A stretch of DNA of 64,000 nucleotides from Bacteroidota bacterium (GTDB lineage Bacteria > Bacteroidota > Bacteroidia > Flavobacteriales > Weeksellaceae), in the NCBI GenBank assembly GCA_023386965.1, contig JAEWIR010000012.1:4173-68172 (forward strand). The letters run 5' to 3'. The notes beneath the pieces were generated by a model. The model was not told the origin of the DNA. It did not search any database and saw only the letters and a program-made list of their open reading frames with translations. Of the stretch, positions 1 through 7,816 are shown piece after piece. Positions within the stretch are counted from its first letter, which is position 1, and each line of letters begins with the position of its first letter. The position numbers and the translations under genes were made by a program.

Positions 1-175
1 ATAAAACGGTGGATTTCTTCATTGGGAAATAATTTTTAGTATGTTTCTTTGACAGAACGAAAGTGAAACTAAAAATCTATTTGAAGAAATTCAATATATA
101 TTTATGCTAAAGGTATAGTTTTAAGTGTTGGAGCATTGATCCTGTTAATCTGAGGGGATTTTATGTGTTTGTATT
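1..175. other. left-edge intergenic DNA
   Basis: A+T-rich sequence with no ORF, RNA gene or convincing hairpin that I can support. It lies downstream of the minus-strand gene that ends at 176. Confidence 0.5.
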
Positions 176-592
176 TTACTTTTTAAAACGTTCCCACTTG
201 ATCATCATGTATTTATCGCCAAATTCAGTAATAATCAGTCCGGAACCTTTAAGGTTTTCTTCCAGTTTCATGAAATCCAGCAGCTCACTCTGCTTAAAGA
301 CTTTGTACGTGGTATGAAACTCCAAATGTGGCGGCCTCTTAATGTTGTATTTCTTAATCCAGGAACTTATTGTAACATGCGAAACGCCCAGGATTCGCTC
401 AATCTCGCGGTAGGAGAGTCCTTCCAAAAAGAGTTGTAACGCCTTGGTAACGTAATAGTCATCAATCTGTTTCCCCAGTTTTTTTACTGTGAAATAGTAA
501 TTGCAGCTGCGGCAAAGGAACCTTTGTCTTTCCTTTACGATACCGCTTTTAACCACATTTTCCTGCAGACACTTAGGACAGATGTTGCTCAT
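176..592 (-). CDS. InsA-like zinc-ribbon/helix-turn-helix protein
   Basis: A 138-residue protein. The N-terminus has a zinc ribbon built from CPKC (residues 5-8) and CRSC (27-30), as in IS1 InsA and other transposase N-terminal domains. A helix-turn-helix follows around residues 57-80 (LSYREIERILGVSHVTISSW). No DDE catalytic domain follows. The last 45 or so residues form a separate small domain ending in a YMMIKWERFKK-like strand. I infer a domesticated DNA-binding protein, not an active transposase. It is divergent from the pyrB leader with a 134-bp shared gap, so it could act on its own promoter or on the pyr genes; nothing in the sequence proves this. A truncated IS1-type element is the alternative. 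Confidence 0.7.
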   Translation of the reverse strand: MSNICPKCLQENVVKSGIVKERQRFLCRSCNYYFTVKKLGKQIDDYYVTKALQLFLEGLSYREIERILGVSHVTISSWIKKYNIKRPPHLEFHTTYKVFKQSELLDFMKLEENLKGSGLIITEFGDKYMMIKWERFKK

Positions 593-608
593 AACTATAT
601 CTTTTTAG

Positions 609-616
609 CAAATATA
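609..616 (-). promoter_or_regulatory. -7 box of the InsA-like gene
   Basis: On the minus strand this reads TATATTTG, an exact match to the Bacteroidota -7 consensus TAnnTTTG, ending 16 nt before the ATG at 592. No clear -33 TTG lies at the usual distance. The inverted repeat ATATATC (614-620) / GATATAT (634-640) overlaps it and could be an operator. Confidence 0.45.
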
Positions 617-712
617 TATCAAATTAGCATAATGATATATGTTTTTTGTCACGTTGGTTTACTATGGACTCTATTTTAGCCCAATACTGTTTTTATTTTC
701 CGATATAAATTA

Positions 713-720
713 TATCTTTG
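713..720 (+). promoter_or_regulatory. -7 box of the pyrB leader
   Basis: TATCTTTG matches TAnnTTTG. It ends 6 nt before the ATG of the candidate leader ORF at 727, so a transcript starting at the usual distance would be leaderless or nearly so. The -33 element is weak (T-rich tract around 689-694). Confidence 0.5.
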
Positions 721-726
721 CAGCTA

Positions 727-801
727 ATGAAAAGAACATTTCCATTAGACGATTTACACAAAGGCAGCGATGCCGGTAACGACCATATTTATTTTATTTA
801 A
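727..801 (+). CDS. putative pyrB leader peptide
   Basis: A 24-codon ORF (MKRTFPLDDLH..., ending HIYFI) opens at the predicted transcription start and ends at TAA 799-801. That stop overlaps the first base of a strong intrinsic terminator (801-829), which lies just before pyrB. The last codons are T-rich (787-800). This is the layout of the enterobacterial pyrBI attenuator, where a U-rich pause region and a translating ribosome close to the polymerase decide whether the hairpin forms. I infer UTP-sensitive attenuation by analogy only; the peptide has no homologue I recognise, and chance openness of a 75-nt frame cannot be excluded. Confidence 0.4.
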   Translation: MKRTFPLDDLHKGSDAGNDHIYFI

Positions 802-829
802 CGAAGTCCTTTGGGCTTCGTTTTTTTTT
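801..829 (+). terminator. intrinsic terminator/attenuator before pyrB
   Basis: Nine-pair stem ACGAAGTCC (801-809) / GGGCTTCGT (813-821) with one G-U pair, a TTT loop, then an eight-T run to 829. It stands only 19 nt before the preferred pyrB ATG at 849. As no recognised gene lies between the promoter at 713 and this hairpin except the 24-codon leader, it is best read as an attenuator. Confidence 0.75.
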
Positions 830-848
830 GACCTTAACTTACAAAACC

Positions 849-1739
849 ATGCTTACAACCACAGACTTATCGGTAGAAAAGATCAATTCTTTACTGAAAA
901 CCGCGGAAGAATTTGCTGCCGGCAAAACACTGAAGGCGGTGGATGAGATTTATGTCTCCAATCTTTTCTTTGAAGACAGTACCCGTACAAAAACGAGTTT
1001 TGATATCGCACAGCGAAGGCTGGGGCTCAACGTAGTTCCATTTGATGTGACCTCCAGTTCAGTGAACAAAGGTGAATCCCTGTACGATACGGTGCGCACT
1101 TTGGAAAGTTTAGGTGTGAACCTGGCCGTGATCCGCCATGGCAAGGACAAGTATTATGAGGAGCTGAAAGATGTAAAGCTTACGGTGATCAATGGTGGCG
1201 ACGGCAGCGGGAATCATCCTACACAAACCATCCTGGACCTCATGACCATCCACCAGGAGTTCGGAAAGTTCAAAGGCCTGAAAGTGGGCATAGTGGGCGA
1301 TGTAAAACACAGCCGCGTGGCCAACTCAAACGCTGAGGCGTTGCGTAAACTCGGTGCCAAAGTATATTTCTCCGGACCTGAAAAGTGGTTTGACGAGGGA
1401 ACCATCATCAACGGAACCTACCTGTCTATAGATGACCTGGTAAAGGAAGTGGATGTCCTTATGTTGCTACGCATACAGCACGAAAGACACGGCGAGAAAA
1501 TGAAGATCTCATTGGAGTCCTACCACAGGAAATTCGGACTTACCACAGAGCGTGTAAAATCCATGAAGGAGGGTGCCATCATCATGCATCCTGCGCCTAT
1601 CAACCGCGGAGTTGAAATCGCCGATGAACTTGTGGAAAGTGAACGCTCGCGGATATTCAAACAGATGGAAAACGGGGTGTACGCACGCATGGCCATCCTG
1701 AAGGAAGCGCTGGAAGAGCAAGGGTTTAAGTTTGAGTAG
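849..1739 (+). CDS. pyrB: aspartate carbamoyltransferase catalytic subunit
   Basis: Catalyses carbamoyl phosphate plus L-aspartate to N-carbamoylaspartate, the committed step of pyrimidine synthesis in the cytosol. The protein has the carbamoyl-phosphate loop FFEDSTRTKTSF near residue 45, the HPTQTILDL motif in mid-protein, and LLRIQHERHG in the aspartate domain. It is 296 residues from ATG 849, close to the family norm. The frame can be extended to a TTG at 828, but that lies inside the terminator T-run, so I prefer 849. carA follows 160 bp downstream and supplies carbamoyl phosphate. No pyrI regulatory-subunit gene is seen nearby. Expression may be controlled by the leader/terminator just upstream. 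Confidence 0.97.
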   Translation: MLTTTDLSVEKINSLLKTAEEFAAGKTLKAVDEIYVSNLFFEDSTRTKTSFDIAQRRLGLNVVPFDVTSSSVNKGESLYDTVRTLESLGVNLAVIRHGKDKYYEELKDVKLTVINGGDGSGNHPTQTILDLMTIHQEFGKFKGLKVGIVGDVKHSRVANSNAEALRKLGAKVYFSGPEKWFDEGTIINGTYLSIDDLVKEVDVLMLLRIQHERHGEKMKISLESYHRKFGLTTERVKSMKEGAIIMHPAPINRGVEIADELVESERSRIFKQMENGVYARMAILKEALEEQGFKFE

Positions 1740-1740
1740 A

Positions 1741-1820
1741 TATCAGATATCAGATGTCAGATGTCAGATGTCAGATTTTTGCAATCTGAAATCTGCAGTC
1801 TGCAGTCTGATGACAGGGCT
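1741..1820 (+). repeat. CAGAT repeat array forming an imperfect hairpin
   Basis: Tandem copies of ATCAGATGTC on the left face copies of AATCTGAAATCTGCAGTC on the right around a TTTTTGC loop. About 22 of 29 arm positions are complementary. A further degenerate unit (TTCAGTCTTAAATCTGAAGT) lies at 1857-1880. The same family recurs around 2983-3016, 3395-3446 and 6713-6730. Confidence 0.75.
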
Positions 1821-1899
1821 TATAAATAAATAATTGAAATAAGAGATTCACAATTTTCAGTCTTAAATCTGAAGTCTGAAATATCACATCTAAATAAGA

Positions 1900-2982
1900 A
1901 TGAAAAAGAAATTAATATTAGAATCAGGCGAGGTGTTTCACGGGACCGGTTTCGGGGCAAACCTGGAAACGGCCGGCGAAGTAGTCTTCAACACCGGTAT
2001 GACCGGCTATCAGGAACTTATTTCCGATCCGTCCTACTGCGGCCAGATCGTTTGTATGACGTATCCGCTTATCGGAAACTACGGTATCAACCGCGATGAT
2101 TACGAAAGCATTGAACCCGCCATCAAAGGTCTCATCGTAAAGGAACTTTGTGACCTGCCGTCCAACTTCCGTAACCAGCTTACCCTGGATGAGTTTTTCG
2201 CTAAGAAGAATCTGTCGGGAATCAGTGGTATCGATACCCGCCGTCTTACACGCATCCTAAGAAGTAAAGGGGTGCTTAAAGGTAAGATTGTGAGCGCTGA
2301 TGCTGATGAGTATTCAGTAATTGAAAGCCTGAAAAATACCACTTTCCCAACCGATCAGGTAGCCAGTGTGTCTACAAAGACTGCTTACGCCAGTCCCGGA
2401 CGCGGATTGAAAGTGGTGCTGGTAGACTTCGGTTCCAAGCTGGGCATACTTCGCGAACTTACGCAGCGTGATTGCGACGTAACCGTCGTATCCCAGGACG
2501 TAACCGCTGAGGAAATCCTGCTTATGAACCCGGACGGCGTCATGCTTTCCAACGGTCCCGGTGACCCGGAAGATGTGAAAGGTGCTTCAGAACTGATCAA
2601 TGGCCTTTTGGGTAAAGTTCCGATTTTTGGGATTTGCCTGGGTCACCAGCTTATCGCGCTGGCCTGTGGCGCCAAAACCTTCAAACTGAAGTTTGGTCAC
2701 CGCGGCGGAAACCATCCTGTACTGGACCTTCAGAAAAACAAGGTCGCCATCACTTCCCAGAACCACGGCTACGCTGTAGATCAGGAATCCCTGAAAAACA
2801 CCGACCTGGAAGAAACCCACATTGCACTGAACGACAGAACCAACGAAGGACTGAAACACAAGATTCACCCCTGCTTCTCGGTACAGTACCACCCCGAAGC
2901 CAGCCCCGGCCCGGAAGATGCGAATTATCTGTTTGATGAGTTCCTAACGTTAATGGAACAATTTAAAAGTGTAACAGTCTAA
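1900..2982 (+). CDS. carA: carbamoyl-phosphate synthase small (glutaminase) subunit
   Basis: Hydrolyses glutamine and passes ammonia to CarB for carbamoyl phosphate synthesis, feeding pyrimidines and arginine. The N-terminal CPSase small-chain domain contains GEVVFNTGMTGYQELISDPS. The class I glutamine amidotransferase domain has the nucleophile Cys in FGICLGHQLIALACG and the His/Glu pair in QYHPEASPGP. At 360 residues it has the expected length. The ATG at 1900 follows a degenerate CAGAT repeat. carB lies 478 bp downstream, separated by an inserted S23-type gene, so the two subunits are probably still co-transcribed but are not directly adjacent. Confidence 0.97.
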   Translation: MKKKLILESGEVFHGTGFGANLETAGEVVFNTGMTGYQELISDPSYCGQIVCMTYPLIGNYGINRDDYESIEPAIKGLIVKELCDLPSNFRNQLTLDEFFAKKNLSGISGIDTRRLTRILRSKGVLKGKIVSADADEYSVIESLKNTTFPTDQVASVSTKTAYASPGRGLKVVLVDFGSKLGILRELTQRDCDVTVVSQDVTAEEILLMNPDGVMLSNGPGDPEDVKGASELINGLLGKVPIFGICLGHQLIALACGAKTFKLKFGHRGGNHPVLDLQKNKVAITSQNHGYAVDQESLKNTDLEETHIALNDRTNEGLKHKIHPCFSVQYHPEASPGPEDANYLFDEFLTLMEQFKSVTV

Positions 2983-3016
2983 GACATCAGATTGCAGACA
3001 TCAGATTTCAGACTTA
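2983..3016 (+). repeat. CAGAT-family repeat, left of the S23/IVP gene
   Basis: Units of the form CATCAGATTGCAGA and CATCAGATTTCAGA begin right after the carA stop codon. They are inverted relative to the units after the S23 gene at 3395-3446, so the small gene is bracketed by inverted repeats. Confidence 0.65.
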
Positions 3017-3035
3017 CAAGTTCAAATGTTTAGCG

Positions 3036-3389
3036 ATGCACAATTTTGAAAAACTTATATTCTGGCAAAAATCAATTGAACTTGCGAAGGAAGTGTATCT
3101 GATGTGTGTTCAATTACCGTCTGAAGAAAAGTTCGGATTGATTTCTCAAATAAAAAGATCGGTAATTTCAATTCCCTCCAATATTGCTGAAGGTGCCGGA
3201 AGAAATAGTGCTAAGGAATTTCAGCACTTTCTCGGAATTGCGAACGCATCATCATTTGAACTTCAAACCCAACTTATCCTTGCCAGAGAATTAAATCTTG
3301 TTTCAGCGGAGCAAATAAACTCATTATTAACGCGTCTGAACGAAATCCAGCGGATGATTTACACCTTTAAGAACAATCTTACAAAATAA
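3036..3389 (+). CDS. four-helix bundle protein (S23/IVP family)
   Basis: A 117-residue all-helical protein of the 23S rRNA intervening-sequence/S23 family. The family hallmarks are FEKLIFWQKSIELAKEVY near the start, LISQIKRSVISIPSNIAEG in the middle and FLGIANASSFELQTQL later. These proteins are often encoded within rRNA intervening sequences or as scattered chromosomal genes flanked by repeats; their biochemical role is unclear. Here it splits carA from carB, is more A+T-rich than both, and is bracketed by inverted CAGAT-type repeats, which suggests a separately acquired or mobile unit (inference). Confidence 0.9.
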   Translation: MHNFEKLIFWQKSIELAKEVYLMCVQLPSEEKFGLISQIKRSVISIPSNIAEGAGRNSAKEFQHFLGIANASSFELQTQLILARELNLVSAEQINSLLTRLNEIQRMIYTFKNNLTK

Positions 3390-3394
3390 TCCAT

Positions 3395-3446
3395 CTACTG
3401 TCTGACATCTACTGTCTGACATCTGACCTCTGAAATCTGACATCTA
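3395..3446 (+). repeat. CAGAT-family repeat, right of the S23/IVP gene
   Basis: Tandem CTACTGTCTGACAT and CTGACCTCTGAAATCTGACAT units. The reverse complement contains ATGTCAGATTTCAGA, matching the left-hand array, so the two arrays are inverted relative to each other. Confidence 0.65.
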
Positions 3447-3460
3447 GTATCCAAAATAAT

Positions 3461-6400
3461 ATGAAAAGAAACGACATAAAAACAATTTTAGTAATCGGCT
3501 CCGGTCCCATCATCATCGGGCAGGCGGCCGAGTTTGATTATGCCGGAACCCAGGCCTGTCTGGCCCTTCGGGAAGAAGGCTATAGAGTTATCCTCATCAA
3601 TTCCAACCCCGCAACCATAATGACGGACGTTGAAATTGCCGACAAAGTGTATATTGAACCTATCTCACTGCCTTTTGTGAGCCACATTATCCGCAAGGAA
3701 AGACCGGATGCGCTGCTGCCTACACTGGGCGGGCAGACGGGTCTTAACATGGCGGTGGAGCTGGAGAAATCCGGCATCCTGGAAGAGTGTAAAGTGGAAG
3801 TTCTGGGAACCAAACTTTCAGCCATCAATCAGGCCGAAGACCGCGACCTTTTCCGCGAGCTGATGCGTGAACTGAACGAACCTGTGCCGGAATCTGACAT
3901 TGTAAATACCGTGCGCGGTGCACTGGAATTTGCCCACAATATCGGTTATCCTGTGATCGTGAGGCCCGCCTTTACCATGGGCGGAACCGGTGGCGGAATT
4001 GCCCACAACGACGACGAACTTAAGGAAATCGCCGGTTTCGGACTTAAATATTCACCCGTAACCCAGTGTCTGATTGAAAAATCGATCGCCGGTTTCAAGG
4101 AGATCGAATATGAAGTGATGCGCGATAAGAACGATAATGCCATCGTGGTCTGTAACATGGAGAACATCGATCCAGTGGGCGTGCATACCGGAGATTCCAT
4201 CGTAGTAGCGCCTTCGCAGACGCTTTCGGACCGTGAGTACCAGATGCTCCGGAATTCGTCACTGAAGATCATCCGTGCGCTGGGCATTGAAGGCGGCTGT
4301 AATGTACAGCTGGCTTTGGATCCGCATTCATTTGACTATTATATTATTGAGGTGAACCCGCGTGTGTCGCGTTCTTCAGCCCTGGCTAGTAAGGCCACCG
4401 GTTATCCGATTGCCAAGATCGCAGCTAAGATTGCCGTAGGACTTACCCTGGACGAGATCATGAATCCTGTTACGGGAAAAACCTACGCCTGTTTCGAGCC
4501 GGCGCTGGACTATGTGGTAACCAAATTCCCAAGGTTCCCGTTTGATAAATTTGAAACTGCCGACCGCCGCCTCTCCACCCAAATGAAAGCCACGGGTGAG
4601 GTGATGGCTATTGGCCGAAACTTTGAAGAATCGCTTCATAAAGCCATCCGTTCACTGGAGACAGGCCTGAGACACATTGGTCTCAAATCCAAGCAGGCAG
4701 AAGCACTGACCGACGAGGAAATTGAAAGAAGGATCCGCGTTTGCGACGACGAGCGTCTTTTCATCATTGGTGACGCCTTAAGAAGAGGCTACGACTGGGA
4801 ACAAATTGTGGAGTGGAGCAAGATCGACAAGTTCTTTATCTGGAAAATCAAGAAACTCATCGACTTCGAAAAAACCATTACAGAGAATAAATTCAATAAA
4901 GAAGTGCTGCTCGAAGCCAAGAAATTAGGCTTCTCGGACCTTCACATTGCGCACCTTTGGGAATCCAACCAAAAGACAGTCTTCGATTTCAGACGGGACA
5001 ATGCTGTAATGCCGGTCTACAAAATGGTAGATACCTGCGCCGCTGAGTTTGAAAGTGCCACCCCTTACTTTTACGGCACGTATGAGGAGGAGAACGAAAG
5101 TATCCCTTCCGACCGTAAGAAGGTTATTGTTCTGGGGTCAGGTCCTATCCGCATCGGCCAGGGTGTCGAGTTCGATTACGCGACCGTGCACTCCGTTTGG
5201 GCCATCAAGGAAATGGGTTACGAGGCCATCATCATCAATAATAATCCGGAAACCGTATCCACAGACTTCTCCATTAGCGATAAACTTTACTTTGAACCGC
5301 TTACCGAAGAAGATGTGATGAACATCATCGAACTGGAAAAACCGGAAGGCGTTGTGGTACAGTTTGGCGGACAAACTGCCATCAACCTGGCCGATAAGTT
5401 AGCGGCACACGGCGTACAGATCCTGGGGACTTCGCTGGAAGACCTGGACCGCGCCGAAAACCGTAACAAGTTTGAAGCAGCCCTGCAGGAACTCGGTATC
5501 CCGCAACCTTTGGGCAAGACCTGCTTCACCAAAGAGGAAGCGCTGGTGATTGCCAAAGAGATTGGTTTCCCGGTTCTGGTAAGACCAAGTTATGTACTGG
5601 GCGGCCGCGCCATGGAAATCGTGTACGACGAAAAGGAACTGGATTATTATATGACCAACGCCGTAAAGGAAAACTCTGAGCACCCGATCCTGATCGACCG
5701 TTACCTTACCGGTAAGGAAGTGGAGGTAGATGCCATTTCGGATGGTGAAACGGTAGTGATACCGGGGATTATGGAACATATCGAGAGGGCCGGTGTTCAC
5801 TCCGGTGACTCCATCGCTGTGTACCCGCCGCAGAACATCACGCAGCAGCAGATAGACACGCTGGTAGATTATACCGAAAGACTGGCGCGCGGCCTGAACG
5901 TTATAGGTCTGATGAACATCCAGTTTGTACTGGCAGATGGCGAAGTTTACGTCATTGAGGTGAACCCAAGGTCCAGCCGTACCGTACCATTCCTTTCCAA
6001 GATTACGGAGATCCCGATGGCCAATCTGGCTACCAAGGTGATCCTGGGTCAGAAACTGAAGGATTTAGGATTTAAATCCGGCCTGGCACCGGTGAAGGAC
6101 GGCGTTTATGTGAAAGTACCCGTATTCTCGTTCTCCAAACTGACCAAGGTGGATATTTCCCTGGGACCTGAGATGAAATCAACCGGTGAAGTGATGGGCA
6201 AGGATACCACGCTGGAAAAAGCCCTTTACAAAGGCCTTATCGGTTCCGGCCGCAAGATGCCGCTGCACGGCGCTATCCTCTTCACTGTGGCTGACAAACA
6301 CAAAGAGGAGGCCTGCGAAGTAGCCCGACGTTTCCAGGAAATCGGCTTTAAGATTTGGGCCACCGAAGGAACCGCCAACTTCTTTGAAGAGCGCGGTGTC

Positions 6401-6643
6401 CGTGCCAAGATTGGCTATAAGATTGAGGAAAATCCTGAGATCAACCTCATTGACCTGATTCAGACGGGCAAGGTACAGTACATCGTAAACACCATGACCA
6501 AAGGCAAGCAGTCGGAGCGCGACGGCTTCCAGATCCGCCGTACCTCGGTGGAGAACGGTGTGCCGTGTCTGACCTCCATGGATACGGTAGAGGCCATTTT
6601 GAAAGTCATTGAAAGCATGAGTTTTAAAATGGAGCAGATGTAA
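3461..6643 (+). CDS. carB: carbamoyl-phosphate synthase large subunit
   Basis: Makes carbamoyl phosphate from bicarbonate, ATP and CarA-derived ammonia in two ATP-dependent steps. The 1060-residue protein has the classical internal duplication: each half starts with a pre-ATP-grasp motif (VIGSGPIIIGQAAEFDYAG near residue 10; VLGSGPIRIGQGVEFDYA near residue 555), followed by an ATP-grasp core (VRPAFTMGGTGGG; VRPSYVLGGRAM) and VEVNPRVSRSSAL/VEVNPRSSRTVPF. An MGS-like allosteric domain occupies the last 130 or so residues. Full length, ATG start at 3461. A terminator follows directly, and a decayed copy of its 3' end lies 150 bp downstream. Confidence 0.98.
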   Translation: MKRNDIKTILVIGSGPIIIGQAAEFDYAGTQACLALREEGYRVILINSNPATIMTDVEIADKVYIEPISLPFVSHIIRKERPDALLPTLGGQTGLNMAVELEKSGILEECKVEVLGTKLSAINQAEDRDLFRELMRELNEPVPESDIVNTVRGALEFAHNIGYPVIVRPAFTMGGTGGGIAHNDDELKEIAGFGLKYSPVTQCLIEKSIAGFKEIEYEVMRDKNDNAIVVCNMENIDPVGVHTGDSIVVAPSQTLSDREYQMLRNSSLKIIRALGIEGGCNVQLALDPHSFDYYIIEVNPRVSRSSALASKATGYPIAKIAAKIAVGLTLDEIMNPVTGKTYACFEPALDYVVTKFPRFPFDKFETADRRLSTQMKATGEVMAIGRNFEESLHKAIRSLETGLRHIGLKSKQAEALTDEEIERRIRVCDDERLFIIGDALRRGYDWEQIVEWSKIDKFFIWKIKKLIDFEKTITENKFNKEVLLEAKKLGFSDLHIAHLWESNQKTVFDFRRDNAVMPVYKMVDTCAAEFESATPYFYGTYEEENESIPSDRKKVIVLGSGPIRIGQGVEFDYATVHSVWAIKEMGYEAIIINNNPETVSTDFSISDKLYFEPLTEEDVMNIIELEKPEGVVVQFGGQTAINLADKLAAHGVQILGTSLEDLDRAENRNKFEAALQELGIPQPLGKTCFTKEEALVIAKEIGFPVLVRPSYVLGGRAMEIVYDEKELDYYMTNAVKENSEHPILIDRYLTGKEVEVDAISDGETVVIPGIMEHIERAGVHSGDSIAVYPPQNITQQQIDTLVDYTERLARGLNVIGLMNIQFVLADGEVYVIEVNPRSSRTVPFLSKITEIPMANLATKVILGQKLKDLGFKSGLAPVKDGVYVKVPVFSFSKLTKVDISLGPEMKSTGEVMGKDTTLEKALYKGLIGSGRKMPLHGAILFTVADKHKEEACEVARRFQEIGFKIWATEGTANFFEERGVRAKIGYKIEENPEINLIDLIQTGKVQYIVNTMTKGKQSERDGFQIRRTSVENGVPCLTSMDTVEAILKVIESMSFKMEQM

Positions 6644-6666
6644 AATCTGGTTCATTATATATAAAG

Positions 6667-6694
6667 ACGCGTCCGGGAGGGCGCGTTTTTTTTT
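6667..6694 (+). terminator. carB terminator
   Basis: Stem ACGCGTCC (6667-6674) / GGGCGCGT (6679-6686) with a GGGA loop, followed by eight further Ts. It closes the pyr/car gene group. Confidence 0.85.
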
Positions 6695-6712
6695 GTGAGG
6701 GGAAAGGGGTAG

Positions 6713-6730
6713 ATGTCAGATTTCAGACTG
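6713..6730 (+). repeat. single CAGAT-family repeat unit
   Basis: AGATGTCAGATTTCAGAC, the same unit as in the arrays at 1741, 2983 and 3395. It lies between carB and its decayed 3' copy. Confidence 0.55.
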
Positions 6731-6793
6731 ATGTTATTAGACCAAAGAGAAGAGAGAAGATATGGTAAATTACAAAAGATTCAAAACCCGAAG

Positions 6794-6912
6794 GCTTCCA
6801 GATCCGCCGTATCCCTGTTGAGAACTGTGTGCCCTCCTTAACCTCCATAATATGGTAGAAGTCATTTATAAAAGTCATTGAATTATAAGTTTTAAAATGC
6901 GGCACATGTAAA
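6794..6912 (+). pseudogene. decayed duplicate of the carB 3' end
   Basis: This stretch aligns with the last 120 bp of carB (6524-6643). Shared blocks include GGCTTCCAGATCCGCCGTA, GGTAGA, AAAGTCATTGAA, AGTTTTAAAATG and CAGATG/CACATG followed by TAAAA. Between the blocks it carries many substitutions and small indels that break the frame. It is a remnant of a partial tandem duplication, not expressed protein. Confidence 0.85.
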
Positions 6913-7056
6913 AACCGCTTTCACAGATCAGAACCCACGCGCGAGGGTATGCTGGTTTTGGTTAAATCTAATCCTAAATTCGATACATATGATTATAATT
7001 ACAAGGCCGTTGCATTTATCAGAAATTATCGGAAATTATCTCCATCCTGCGATGAT

Positions 7057-7089
7057 AACTTTGCCAAAGTTCCGAACTTTGGCAAAGTT
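7057..7089. repeat. REP-like inverted repeat, left of the transposase
   Basis: AACTTTGCCAAAGTT (7057-7071), CCG spacer, then its exact reverse complement AACTTTGGCAAAGTT (7075-7089). Each half is itself nearly palindromic. It sits 28 bp before the REP-associated transposase and recurs after it. Confidence 0.8.
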
Positions 7090-7117
7090 GATTGAACACT
7101 TTAATTGAAAGAAAGTA

Positions 7118-7717
7118 ATGGATATAAGATCAGACACCCTGGAACCCGGATTCTTCTATCATATTTTTAATCGCGGGATTAATGAAGCAGAGGTATTCTT
7201 AAATGATGATAACCGACACTTCTTTCTCAGGAAGGTCTCGCTTTACCTTTTGCCTGTAGCTGAGGTATATGCCTATTGTTAGATGTCTAATCATTTTCAT
7301 CTTGTCATCAGAATAAAGGATGGGATTAAAGACACTTATGCAAACGTTCAAAACTATGGTGATGCTGAGCAAGGCCTCCATGCAGAGAAATCAGTAGCCA
7401 GTAAACAGATTGCCAAGGTGATCAGCAGCTACACGCAAGCTTTTAACAAGTATCATAATCGGCACGGTAGTTTATTTGAAAGGCCTTTCAAAAGAAAGCG
7501 TATTACTTCGGAGGATTATCTTCGGAAAGCGATTGTGTATGTACATAGAAATCCCCAAGACTTGGGCGAAAATAGGGAAGAATACCGCTTTTCGTCATAT
7601 CGCAGAATTATACTCGGATTGAACTCGGACCTGCGGGCAGGTGAAGTCCTTACCTTATTTGATACAGTCGAGAATTTTAAATATCTCCACCATGGCGAAA
7701 ATGATTACGATCTGTAG
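7118..7717 (+). pseudogene. REP-associated tyrosine (Y1) transposase with in-frame stop
   Basis: Reading from ATG 7118 gives MDIRSDTLEPGFFYHIFNRG, the typical N-terminus of REP-associated Y1 transposases, running through FFLRKVSLYLL and AEVYAYC to a TAG at 7280-7282. The same frame then continues with MSNHFHLVIRIKDG, holding the HUH motif (HFH), and later SSYTQAFNKYHNRHGSLFERPFK and YVHRNPQDLG. Family members have Leu or a similar residue where the TAG stands (YAYCLMpNHfH), so one TTG-to-TAG change explains it. The remaining 144-codon 3' part keeps HUH and Tyr residues but lacks the first beta strands, so activity is unlikely without readthrough. REP-like palindromes lie on both sides. Confidence 0.85.
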
Positions 7718-7732
7718 AGGTTTGTCCGTAAT

Positions 7733-7747
7733 AACTTTGCCAAAGTT
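7733..7747. repeat. REP-like palindrome, right of the transposase
   Basis: AACTTTGCCAAAGTT, identical to the left half of the 7057-7089 repeat, 15 bp after the transposase stop. A partial second arm (CAAGTTCCGA) follows. Confidence 0.75.
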
Positions 7748-7816
7748 CTAAAGCAAGTTCCGACTAGATGTGATACTCATTTCGTAGGAAAATTTCTATC
7801 TTTAAGAAAAAATTTC

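Noticed and set aside
828..848. TTG start for pyrB
   Set aside because: The codon lies within the T-run of the terminator; ATG 849 gives the normal N-terminus.
6723..6905. Minus-strand 60-codon frame after carB
   Set aside because: It is antisense to the decayed carB duplicate and has no independent support.
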